IMG/VR virus record: IMGVR_UViG_3300034163_000009 | Coordinates: 1-29,692 of that record | Source: a virus | Strand: one strand, 5' to 3' | Length of the DNA stretch: 29,692 nucleotides | In this document: positions 22,459 to 28,765 of the stretch, piece after piece | Position numbering within the stretch: the stretch's first letter is position 1 | How the letters are laid out: every line of letters starts with the position of its first letter | The notes under the pieces: generated by a model | The model's database searches: none | Told to the model about the DNA's origin: nothing | What the model saw: the letters and a program-made list of their open reading frames with translations, nothing else | Program-made: the position numbers and the translations under genes

Positions 22459-22638
22459 CTAATGACCGTTCTGCATCAAGCGTTCGGCTTGTCCAAACCA
22501 TACTCCCGCTACTCTCCAACGCCAATCTGCAGTCGGGATGTCGTTGTCTACTTGACAGTCTAGGGCGTGCTCAATATGCTCGCACGCAATCTCTATACAC
22601 TGTTCAAGAGGCGTACGCCCCTTGCCGTCTTTGATCAT
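22459..22638 (-). CDS. small hypothetical protein (59 aa)
   Basis: The minus-strand ATG at 22638 overlaps the TGA of an upstream micro-ORF (ATGA, 22638-22635), and the frame closes with TAG at 22461-22459. The protein (MIKDGKGRTPLEQCIEIACE, then HIEHALDCQVDND, and A-D-W-R-W-R-V-A-G-V-W-F-G-Q-A-E-R-L) reads as a compact helical protein with regular hydrophobic spacing. No family is recognised. It fills the otherwise empty stretch between the gene at 22424 and the 90-residue gene, in the same direction as the operon. Confidence 0.55.
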   Translation of the reverse strand: MIKDGKGRTPLEQCIEIACEHIEHALDCQVDNDIPTADWRWRVAGVWFGQAERLMQNGH

Positions 22639-22706
22639 AGGACTAGGCTAATACATAGACCTATGACCAATCCGATTAGGAAGGTCTGGAAGTAGTTCGG
22701 CCTCAA
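22635..22706 (-). CDS. putative 23-aa membrane micro-protein
   Basis: On the minus strand a TTG at 22706 overlaps the upstream TGA (TTGA), and the frame runs 23 codons to a TGA that overlaps the next ATG. The peptide is MRPNYFQTFLIGLVIGLCIS plus LVL, a single membrane helix after a short polar start. The 4-nt overlaps on both sides match the coupling style of this operon. The open frame also extends further upstream without a good start codon, so the true N-terminus is uncertain. Confidence 0.3.
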   Translation of the reverse strand: MRPNYFQTFLIGLVIGLCISLVL

Positions 22707-22975
22707 GGATCGATCCAGTTGCCGTTTGAGTATACTTCCAGGAACGTCGAGCCCACAATCGTTACAGGCTTCGAGGTAAACCTGCAGTGGGAACCTCCGA
22801 GTATCTGTAGTATGACTTCCTCGACCTGGAATTCAGGTGGGAAGAGATCGTTGGACAGGGCAGTCACTGTCCCGTACATTATGCCATCTTGAGTGTTCAG
22901 GATTGCGCGGCCTTGCATACTGGTATTAGTAGCGGGGTTGATAACGAGCACTGCTCCATCGTAGCTAAGATCCAT
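22703..22975 (-). CDS. hypothetical protein (90 aa)
   Basis: The minus-strand ATG at 22975 lies three bases after the polymerase stop. GGAGGT at the end of the polymerase gene may serve as its ribosome binding site, although the spacing is long. The protein has a beta-rich pattern (G-A-V-L-V-I-N-P, I-M-Y-G-T-V-T-A-L, E-E-V-I-L-Q-I-L-G-G) and ends L-E-V-Y-S-N-G-N-W-I-D-P. No domain is recognised. It is likely co-transcribed with the polymerase. Confidence 0.6.
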   Translation of the reverse strand: MDLSYDGAVLVINPATNTSMQGRAILNTQDGIMYGTVTALSNDLFPPEFQVEEVILQILGGSHCRFTSKPVTIVGSTFLEVYSNGNWIDP

Positions 22976-22978
22976 TGC

Positions 22979-25597
22979 CTAATATACCTCCTGGAACATC
23001 GGCGGTTTCCATAGTACAAGCTCGACAGGCTCTGCTCGCTTGCCGTCTATCCAATCTTCGAACTCAATCATGTCGCCCCAGTTGCGACCGACTTCTACGT
23101 CCGTTATGAAAGGCACATAATCGCCGCATACCGAGTAAGCAGATTCGATCATGCGCTTACGCATCAGATTGCCTACGTACTCAACGTTGTCTTGATGCGT
23201 CTCGAAGTACAGAGCGTCATGAATGGTATTGCGACACCAAGCGGTACCTTTAAGTTCCGGGCGGAGCCAGGTGAAGGCCTGAAGGCATATGTCCGATCCG
23301 ATCGACTGCGGATAGAATGCCATTCCTTCGTTCTCGATTTCCTTCCGGTTCTCGTCGGTAATTAGATTGAACCGACGTCGGCGTCCGAAGGGTGAGATGA
23401 GATCGTCACCGTGCAAGGCAGCCCATTTAACCTTCTCACGGAATTCTACGATGCGAGGAATGACCCTAAAGAAGTCTCGATACATAGCCTGAGCGTCGCG
23501 AAGCGGAATGTCTAGTTCGTCGGCAATTGACTTAGCTTCTCTACCGTAGGCTAGACCGTACACGAACGCCTTAATAACGATCCGCTTGTCCTTCTTGGAT
23601 GCTGATGCTAGTCTGTACGAACGTTCTGGTCTGACGACTGGGAGCAACTCGGTGAACAAGTCACGAGAAGGATCCCGGAAGATCTCCGCGAAGTAAGGCT
23701 CTTGAGCTAGCCAGGTCAGCACGCGCAGTTCAAGCTGACCGTAGTCGGCGCCGATGAGAACATGATCAGGCTTGGCGACCTTGTACTGACGGCGTAGCTT
23801 GTCTCCTCGCGGGATGACTTGCAAGCTAGGCCTCTTCTGTGAAAGTCGACCGGTATTAGTACTATGTAGCATGATCGTTGGATAAACACGACCGCGATAA
23901 ACATACTTGCGGAGTCCTGAGACATAAGTCCCGTCCAACTTGCTGGCTTTACGGTGCTTCAACATCGTTTCAAGAAAGATAACGGCATGATCTTCGGTGT
24001 CAACTGCGACTACCTCAGGTCCGATAGCATTCGTGCTAGTATGATCGACCTTGCCTTGCAGAACGGTACGGTGCTTCTTCTTGCCCCGCTGATCCTTAGC
24101 TGCTTCGAACATTAGCATTAGGGCTTCGGCGTCGGTTGTCTCCGCCATGACACCCTTAGCGTTCTTCTTCTTGGGTATAGGAATGTGCAGGTCGCGCAGT
24201 ACATCCTTGACCTGCATCGGCGATCGCGGATTGAACTGGCCAACGATGCTGAACATGGCTTTTTCGTAGCCTGCTAGTTCAGCCTTGTACTCTTTCTGAA
24301 GCTGACGATTATAAGGCAGGTCGACCGCGAAGCCGTTTAGCTCGGTGTAGACAAAGTTCGTTGCGGCATCGCAGAGGAAGTCATGCAGGTGTCGTAGTCC
24401 CCAATACTCACCGTCAGCTCTAGGCCTGATGGGTGTGGGATGGAGTACGTCCTCCCGATCGATCTCTGCATCGAAGAAGTCATTGAGCTCCCATGTACAT
24501 ACAACATCGTAACCGTTGTAGCGATATAGGAGACGTCGAGGGATGTGTCCATAGTTACCGCCTTTGGGAATGTACTGAGACAGGAATTCATCATAGCGCG
24601 GCGCGCCTAGCTTTTCAATGGCATTGTATTTCAGGCCGTGAATGCCTCGTCTTTCATCGAGGACGTAAGACTTAAACATGGTATCTTGACTGATTTTCAG
24701 ATCAAGGAAACCGATGGGGTGTAGTCCACCTAGGTCGAACTTGCCGTTCTGCAGGATCAGTTCTGACTCTTTAAGCCAAGCAGCCAATTCGGTTAGAAAC
24801 TCTTTAGACTGGCATGCCTTCTCGCCAAAGACGATACCGACACCTTTCTGCACGCAGACACCTATGCATAGCATGCCGAAGTGATTAGCATGTTCATACG
24901 ATTTTTCCTTGTCTATGGCCACCTCTATGTCGACAACTACCTTACGAAACTTACGGCGCAGCACTTTAACAGCTAGTAGTGCTCCTCGCTCCGAATCGAG
25001 AATGCGAACTGTCGGCTCTTCCCACGGAGGCTGGTTAGTCACGAGCTTCTGGATGTCGTTTGCCATCGATGGGAAGGAAGCAGAAGACCGGAGACACGCA
25101 GCCGGATGGAAAGTGGGAATGATCTTTACGCCTGGAAGTTCTTCAGTTTCACGATACGGTCCAACACGGAGTGCTGTGATTCCTGTCTTAGTACGTAGCA
25201 GTGATTGCGCGGCTGAGTTTCCCATCGCCACGATACTCGTAACGCCGTGTTGCTTGAGCTCAGTCAATAGTCGATCGCGGCAGGATGATATGGCGGCTGG
25301 TGGCGGAGTAAAACTAGGGTTGTCTCTAGACGTGCAAAGGCAGGCATTGGTAATGAACATCTCGTCGCGCTTTAGATGAAACGCCTGCAGAGTTTTGTCT
25401 AGCAGCCTGCCTGAAGGACCTATGAATGGCCGACCGTACTTGATCTCGTTACGACCTGGATTCTGACCAACAAGGCCAATTTGAGCGCGGTCGGGTCCGA
25501 AGCTAGGTACGAATCCAAAGTCTGGAGTATTCAGCGGGCAGGTTTCACACTTGGCGAGAGGGTGTCGACGTTGCGACGTCGCGGCGACCTCAGTCAT
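22979..25597 (-). CDS. polA: uracil-DNA glycosylase domain fused to family A DNA polymerase (872 aa)
   Basis: Three parts in order. (1) Residues ~10-187, UDG superfamily: C17-x2-C20 and a later Cys pair (C86 or C88, C106) suit a 4Fe-4S cluster; motif 1 is G44-Q-N-P-G with R-P-F-I-G-P-S-G-R-L-L-D, and motif 2 is F-H164-P-A-A-C-L-R. (2) 3'-5' exonuclease, ~215-375: D223-I-E225, N284-G-K-F-D288, Y360-N-G-Y-D364. (3) Polymerase, ~400-840: motif A D618-Y-G-Q-L-E-L-R, motif B R672-x3-K676-x3-Y680-x3-Y684-G, motif C H793-D794-A795. It should replicate the phage genome with proofreading. Y680 is the T7-type tyrosine; Ala795 replaces the usual Glu. Confidence 0.9.
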   Translation of the reverse strand: MTEVAATSQRRHPLAKCETCPLNTPDFGFVPSFGPDRAQIGLVGQNPGRNEIKYGRPFIGPSGRLLDKTLQAFHLKRDEMFITNACLCTSRDNPSFTPPPAAISSCRDRLLTELKQHGVTSIVAMGNSAAQSLLRTKTGITALRVGPYRETEELPGVKIIPTFHPAACLRSSASFPSMANDIQKLVTNQPPWEEPTVRILDSERGALLAVKVLRRKFRKVVVDIEVAIDKEKSYEHANHFGMLCIGVCVQKGVGIVFGEKACQSKEFLTELAAWLKESELILQNGKFDLGGLHPIGFLDLKISQDTMFKSYVLDERRGIHGLKYNAIEKLGAPRYDEFLSQYIPKGGNYGHIPRRLLYRYNGYDVVCTWELNDFFDAEIDREDVLHPTPIRPRADGEYWGLRHLHDFLCDAATNFVYTELNGFAVDLPYNRQLQKEYKAELAGYEKAMFSIVGQFNPRSPMQVKDVLRDLHIPIPKKKNAKGVMAETTDAEALMLMFEAAKDQRGKKKHRTVLQGKVDHTSTNAIGPEVVAVDTEDHAVIFLETMLKHRKASKLDGTYVSGLRKYVYRGRVYPTIMLHSTNTGRLSQKRPSLQVIPRGDKLRRQYKVAKPDHVLIGADYGQLELRVLTWLAQEPYFAEIFRDPSRDLFTELLPVVRPERSYRLASASKKDKRIVIKAFVYGLAYGREAKSIADELDIPLRDAQAMYRDFFRVIPRIVEFREKVKWAALHGDDLISPFGRRRRFNLITDENRKEIENEGMAFYPQSIGSDICLQAFTWLRPELKGTAWCRNTIHDALYFETHQDNVEYVGNLMRKRMIESAYSVCGDYVPFITDVEVGRNWGDMIEFEDWIDGKRAEPVELVLWKPPMFQEVY

Positions 25598-25733
25598 CTG
25601 TATCCTTATCTGGAATGTCTACCATGAACAGCGGCGGTCGTATAGCTTCCTTGCCATGCTCTTCGACATGTGTTGTCAATTCTCCAGATTCGAGTAGCCG
25701 ACAACATAGTAGACACCATAGCGCCTTAGACAT
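25590..25733 (-). CDS. zinc-finger-like micro-protein (47 aa)
   Basis: The minus-strand ATG at 25733 opens 47 codons that end by overlapping the polymerase start by 8 bases. Residues W6-C7-L-L-C10-C-R-L-L-E-S-G-E-L-T-T-H22-V-E-E-H26 give C-x2-C-x11-H-x3-H, close to a classical C2H2 zinc finger. The C-terminus is acidic (DIPDKDTDD). AGGAAGG lies about 15 bases upstream of this ATG; an earlier out-of-frame ATG sits between. It is coupled to the polymerase gene, so a DNA- or polymerase-binding role is possible. Confidence 0.5.
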   Translation of the reverse strand: MSKALWCLLCCRLLESGELTTHVEEHGKEAIRPPLFMVDIPDKDTDD

Positions 25734-25751
25734 GACATTGAATCTACCTTC

Positions 25752-25982
25752 CTAGAATTCCACCCTATGTATAGCTACCCCACCGCTCAGACGAATCGGG
25801 TCATAAGTCAGACCGAAATTGCCGTCGCGATAACGCACTACGCCAGACCAGATCCCGTAAGTCTTAAGCGTCTCGATGCGCTCGAAGGCTGCTATCTCGG
25901 AGCCATAGCGTTTGGCGTCGTACTTGTTAACATTCGTCGGTCGACCGGATCGGTCGACCGAGGTAGTCCCATTCAAAATCAT
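25752..25982 (-). CDS. hypothetical protein (about 76 aa, start uncertain)
   Basis: The C-terminal portion reads as a good protein (N-K-Y-D-A-K-R-Y-G-S-E-I-A-A-F-E-R-I-E-T-L, then S-G-V-V-R-Y-R-D-G-N-F-G-L-T-Y-D). The frame is open back to a GTG at 26069 (105 aa), but that upstream part overlaps a more protein-like reading in another frame, so I prefer the ATG at 25982 or the TTG at 25976, which has GGAAG six bases before it. No family is recognised. It stops 18 bases before the zinc-finger gene. Confidence 0.5.
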   Translation of the reverse strand: MILNGTTSVDRSGRPTNVNKYDAKRYGSEIAAFERIETLKTYGIWSGVVRYRDGNFGLTYDPIRLSGGVAIHRVEF

Positions 25983-26100
25983 CTTCCGCTCTATGTGGCG
26001 TGTCTTCTTGATGTTCGTTACGGATACAAGTCCGTTCAGTATCTTTGTATCGGACGCCGCAGTTTTCACCCCAGGTCAGCAGGTCTTCTAGCTTTCTCAG
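25927..26100 (-). CDS. putative acidic protein with CTG start (57 aa)
   Basis: This frame begins at CTG 26100-26098, which overlaps the upstream TGA as CTGA, and runs to TAA at 25929-25927. The peptide (LRKLEDLLTWGENCGVRYKD, then TERTCIRNEHQ, ending RPIRSTDEC) has regular charge and helix patterns that look more natural than the competing frame. CTG starts are rare, but the 4-nt overlap repeats the coupling seen at five other junctions here. It carries C14, C25 and C57 and has no recognised family. Confidence 0.4.
   Translation of the reverse strand: MRKLEDLLTWGENCGVRYKDTERTCIRNEHQEDTPHRAEDDFEWDYLGRPIRSTDEC
25937..25960. repeat. tandem palindromes, two copies of TCGGTCGACCG
   Basis: TCGGTCGACCG occurs at 25937-25947 and 25950-25960, two bases apart. 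Each contains the 10-bp palindrome CGGTCGACCG, so the pair repeats with a 13-bp period. This is an operator-like arrangement, although it lies within coding sequence of the minus-strand operon. Confidence 0.7.
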
Positions 26101-26396
26101 TAGGGCGCTCCATGATTCGAATTAGTTGGTAGGTCGCTTCCTATAACGCGCCGGACTTCCTCCTCAAGCTGCTTGACACGCTCGGCTGCGAAGGTGTACA
26201 CCTTGCGCATATCGTCGAGCTCGGACTCTCCAGGCTTGCGACCCATACGGAGCAGGTATGCTACCATTGAACCACGCCAGTAGTCTAGGTCGAATTCCTT
26301 GATTACGGTCCACGCATTTAGACCGCCATCTGTCTGGTAGTAATCAGGATGGTGCAATGCTGGAGTAAGACCGTCTGGAATAATAGGTTTACTCAC
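26097..26396 (-). CDS. DUF3310 family protein (99 aa)
   Basis: The GTG at 26396 overlaps the dpdA stop (GTGA) and has GAAAGGTGG upstream; a longer frame from 26429 lies inside dpdA. The signature is H-H-P-D-Y-Y-Q-T-D-G-G-L-N-A-W-T-V-I-K-E-F, then D-L-D-Y-W-R-G-S-M-V-A-Y-L-L-R-M-G-R-K-P and L-D-D-M-R-K-V, the hallmark 'hPdYY...gie.idvi..f.l....gn.iKYl.R.grK....eDL.Ka' of DUF3310. These small phage proteins are common near nucleotide-metabolism genes; their biochemical role is not settled. The C-terminal half is helical. Confidence 0.75.
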   Translation of the reverse strand: MSKPIIPDGLTPALHHPDYYQTDGGLNAWTVIKEFDLDYWRGSMVAYLLRMGRKPGESELDDMRKVYTFAAERVKQLEEEVRRVIGSDLPTNSNHGAPY

Positions 26397-27241
26397 TTGG
26401 TCCACCTTTCGATTGGAGTACGCCCCCACTCGTCGAGCATACGAATGTTTTGCTCCAGTAGGTTGCGGTTGGGAAAATCTTCCGAAGTGAGCTGAAAGTA
26501 GTTATCTGGTCTAGGAACCTTGGTGATTCCAATACCCTGGATCGAATATCCAGCATGTGCGAATGAGAATGGCGCGATCGTGTCTAGGCTTCGGATCAGT
26601 CCAGGAACCGATGCACAGTGTTGCAACTCTGTGGGCCATTGGTCACTAAGTCCAAGCAGGTGGATATCGTATCGATGACCGTAGCGACGCTTGATCTCGA
26701 GCGCGAGTTCGAAACGGGCTGTAGGATTACAGGTCTTGTAGCACACTGTCCTGCTGATAGAGATAGTCTTGACCTGGCGAGCTACATCCTGTGTATTCAG
26801 TTCTCCTACGAACGCAATAGCTTCGCGTAGGGTTCGTCCGTGAGCTACAGCTGCGATACGCGGCTTGGTATCATAGCGGAATTGAGGGTGAGCCGTATCC
26901 TGAAGTATCCCTAGGAACTCTGTGGTGAGCTCTAGCGTTCCGTATGCATCATAGAGGATATCTGGAGCAACAAGTTCAGTGGCTCCATATCGAGCGGCTA
27001 CGCGAATGAGATCTGTCGGTGCTAGACGATCTCCTTCCCATGCGCCGTTATCCAGTAGCCATTGGGCACTGAGATTCTTCCAAGCATGGTTGTAGAACTC
27101 GACATAATCTGGATTCGGTCCTGCGGTTCCGTTGTTATGGACCAGCTCGCCTGCGAGAGCCATCTGGAACAGTCTGCCCTCGCAGTACTGTGCAGCGAGT
27201 GCTCCGGGTGGAATGAGCGCGATCTCGATAGGTACGGTCAT
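26393..27241 (-). CDS. dpdA: DpdA-type (TGT-like) DNA 7-deazaguanine transglycosylase (282 aa)
   Basis: TGT-fold features: L63-D-N-G-A-W-E-G, typical of DpdA-type proteins; V-A-P-D94 in the position of the general acid/base Asp of tRNA-guanine transglycosylases; H194-L-L-G-L before an S-D-Q-W-P loop; and R-S-L-D220-T near the expected nucleophile. It lacks the Cys-x-Cys-x2-Cys zinc site at its C-terminus, unlike bacterial TGT, as is common for phage DpdA. In a phage operon with folE and queD, it should exchange guanine in DNA for a preQ0-derived base rather than act on tRNA. Start ATGA overlaps the preceding stop. Which modified base is made cannot be read here. Confidence 0.75.
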   Translation of the reverse strand: MTVPIEIALIPPGALAAQYCEGRLFQMALAGELVHNNGTAGPNPDYVEFYNHAWKNLSAQWLLDNGAWEGDRLAPTDLIRVAARYGATELVAPDILYDAYGTLELTTEFLGILQDTAHPQFRYDTKPRIAAVAHGRTLREAIAFVGELNTQDVARQVKTISISRTVCYKTCNPTARFELALEIKRRYGHRYDIHLLGLSDQWPTELQHCASVPGLIRSLDTIAPFSFAHAGYSIQGIGITKVPRPDNYFQLTSEDFPNRNLLEQNIRMLDEWGRTPIERWTK

Positions 27242-27426
27242 TGGATTAGCTCCAGCGTAGGGTCAGGAAGATGTACGGTTTGGCCGAAGTCTGTGAAGGA
27301 GCAGTTCAGGTCGAAGCGTAGGATTTCGGTCATGCCATCAGCAGCTACACCGACGAGGTACAGCTTAACCGGAAACGGTGCAGGTGGCGGCGGCGGTTCT
27401 GGAGGTTGTACTGGCCTGATTCTCAT
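27238..27426 (-). CDS. small proline-rich protein (62 aa)
   Basis: The N-terminus is M-R-I-R-P-V-Q-P-P-E-P-P-P-P-P-A-P-F-P-V, a run of prolines, followed by a compact beta-like part (V-K-L-Y-L-V-G-V-A-A-D-G, then I-L-R-F-D-L-N-C-S-F). Both ends use ATGA overlaps, with the DUF2829 gene upstream and dpdA downstream, so it is tightly coupled in translation. No family is recognised. Being sandwiched directly before dpdA suggests a link to DNA modification, but that is only context. Confidence 0.6.
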   Translation of the reverse strand: MRIRPVQPPEPPPPPAPFPVKLYLVGVAADGMTEILRFDLNCSFTDFGQTVHLPDPTLELIQ

Positions 27427-27659
27427 GATGCGTCCTCAATTACTTCCCAGTCAGTGGCTGCAACGTCCTGGGCCGTGAAGTGGAAGTGTTCCCCTCCGCG
27501 AGGCTGACCTAGTCCTCGCTTGCCAACCTGAGTTTCGTCATGTATCAGGTATTCACCTAGACTATAGAAGTTGTGAACGAGGACCATACCTGACGGCCAG
27601 GCTTCGCGGCGAACCGTAAATCCATCGAACGTCTTCTCGAAAGCTTCGGCTAGGGTCAT
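27423..27659 (-). CDS. DUF2829 family, Tad2-like protein (78 aa)
   Basis: The frame shows M-T-L-A-E-A-F-E-K-T-F-D-G-F-T-V-R-R-E-A-W-P and ends with D-V-A-A-T-D-W-E-V-I-E-D. These two blocks (a leading helix followed by '(t/v)xRexW', and a closing 'D..A.DWev') define DUF2829. Members include Tad2, which binds cyclic-ADP-ribose-type signals and disarms Thoeris defence. Length is near the family norm. It overlaps folE by ATGA and the proline-rich gene by ATGA. Ligand binding is not tested here; the family name is from motif recognition. Confidence 0.6.
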   Translation of the reverse strand: MTLAEAFEKTFDGFTVRREAWPSGMVLVHNFYSLGEYLIHDETQVGKRGLGQPRGGEHFHFTAQDVAATDWEVIEDAS

Positions 27660-28273
27660 GTCAGGCCAATCAGACGGAGGAACTCGTCCTTGGTTCCTCG
27701 CTCGTTGGTGTAGAAGACGCCCCGAACAGCACTAGTGATCGTTTCGGCTTCGTGCGCCAGAGCACCTCTAAGACTCATGCAGGAATGATGTGCACGCATT
27801 ACGATGATCACACCAGACGGTGTGAGAATGTCGTCGAACGTGTCGGCTATAGCTGTGGTTAGCTCTTCTTGAACTGATGGCGTTCTAGCTATAGTCTGGA
27901 TCTGTCGAGCTATCTTGGATAGACCTGCGATGACTCCGTCAGGAATATAGCCTACGTGGCATACGCCTGTGTAAGGCGCGAGATGGTGTGAGCACATACT
28001 TACGAAACGGATCTGCTTGACGATGACCATCTCGTGGGCGTCTGACTTGAATACCGTGAATTTCCAGTGTTCACTGGCATCGGTCAGCTCTTTCATCATC
28101 TTGACGAAACGGCGCGGCGTCTCGCGAACGTCTTCGCCATCCCAGTCGAAGTCCGGCATGACCTTGTTTAGGAGCAAGTACATCAAGGTCTCAGGGGCGG
28201 CTGCCTCTAGGTCTATGACGTTGCGGCCCGTGACTGAATCGCGATAAGGAAGGCCGTCAGGTTCGAATGGCAT
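27656..28273 (-). CDS. folE: GTP cyclohydrolase I (205 aa)
   Basis: Converts GTP to dihydroneopterin triphosphate, the first step toward 7-deazaguanines. Zinc and catalytic residues are present: S-M-C94-S-H96-H97-L-A-P-Y-T-G and A-H162-H163-S-C165-M-S-L-R-G. The core motif G-L-S-K-I-A-R-Q-I and S-V-Q-E-E-L-T are intact. Cys-Ser-His-His replaces the more usual Cys-Glu-His-His, a mild variant. Start ATG lies 12 bases after queD's stop, and its stop overlaps the DUF2829 start. The length is close to other GTP cyclohydrolase I proteins. Phages carry this gene to feed their own DNA modification. Confidence 0.9.
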   Translation of the reverse strand: MPFEPDGLPYRDSVTGRNVIDLEAAAPETLMYLLLNKVMPDFDWDGEDVRETPRRFVKMMKELTDASEHWKFTVFKSDAHEMVIVKQIRFVSMCSHHLAPYTGVCHVGYIPDGVIAGLSKIARQIQTIARTPSVQEELTTAIADTFDDILTPSGVIIVMRAHHSCMSLRGALAHEAETITSAVRGVFYTNERGTKDEFLRLIGLT

Positions 28274-28285
28274 CAGAAGTCGTTC

Positions 28286-28765
28286 CTAGCTCGCCAACGA
28301 CGGATACCTGAGGCTGAACAGGGCTTGCTGTAGCCGAACGCGATCAGGGTTGCGTTCGGGTTCGGATGCTAGTGACTCGAGTACATCTAGTACCATATCG
28401 AGCGGCGGTAGCGAATGCGGTGCGAACCATGCAGTCGTGTTGCCAGTCTCGCTGACACGTACAGCGGTGACCTCAGAGAACATGGACACCGCGCGGTTGT
28501 AGATAAACTGGGCCATGAGCTCAGCAGTCGGCTGAGACACAACTGAGTTGACTACTTGATGGTCGAACGTATTGTCGAGCCACGTCTTGAACTGTCCGAG
28601 TTCACCGTAGTCACGCACGAAGCCTACCTGGTCGAGCATCGGCCCCTCAAGGAACAGCTCAACCTCGTAGTTATGACCATGCATACGACCGCATGGATGA
28701 CCTTGTGCGAGACCATCTAGTCGATGCGCGGCGGAAAAGGCGAACTTCTTACTGATGCGGTACAT
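28286..28765 (-). CDS. queD: 6-carboxy-tetrahydropterin synthase (159 aa)
   Basis: Makes 6-carboxy-5,6,7,8-tetrahydropterin from dihydroneopterin triphosphate, the second step toward preQ0. Zinc histidines H14 (S-A-A-H-R-L), H29 and H31 (G-R-M-H-G-H-N-Y-E-V) and the catalytic Cys25 (H-P-C-G-R) are present, as are F-V-R-D-Y-G-E-L, F-D-H69 and S-E106-T-G-N-T. Leader AAGGTGAAGTAATTA before ATG carries the ribosome binding site. The gene is followed immediately by folE. QueE and QueC, needed for the next steps, are not in this window. Confidence 0.9.
   Translation of the reverse strand: MYRISKKFAFSAAHRLDGLAQGHPCGRMHGHNYEVELFLEGPMLDQVGFVRDYGELGQFKTWLDNTFDHQVVNSVVSQPTAELMAQFIYNRAVSMFSEVTAVRVSETGNTTAWFAPHSLPPLDMVLDVLESLASEPERNPDRVRLQQALFSLRYPSLAS

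Noticed and set aside
22371-22634. 87-codon plus-strand frame after the terminator
   Set aside because: The minus strand here carries two better frames with coupling or a ribosome binding site; the plus frame lacks both.
24909-25379. 156-codon plus-strand frame within the polymerase gene
   Set aside because: Antisense of the UDG and exonuclease domains; low-complexity Ser/Arg content and no ribosome binding site.
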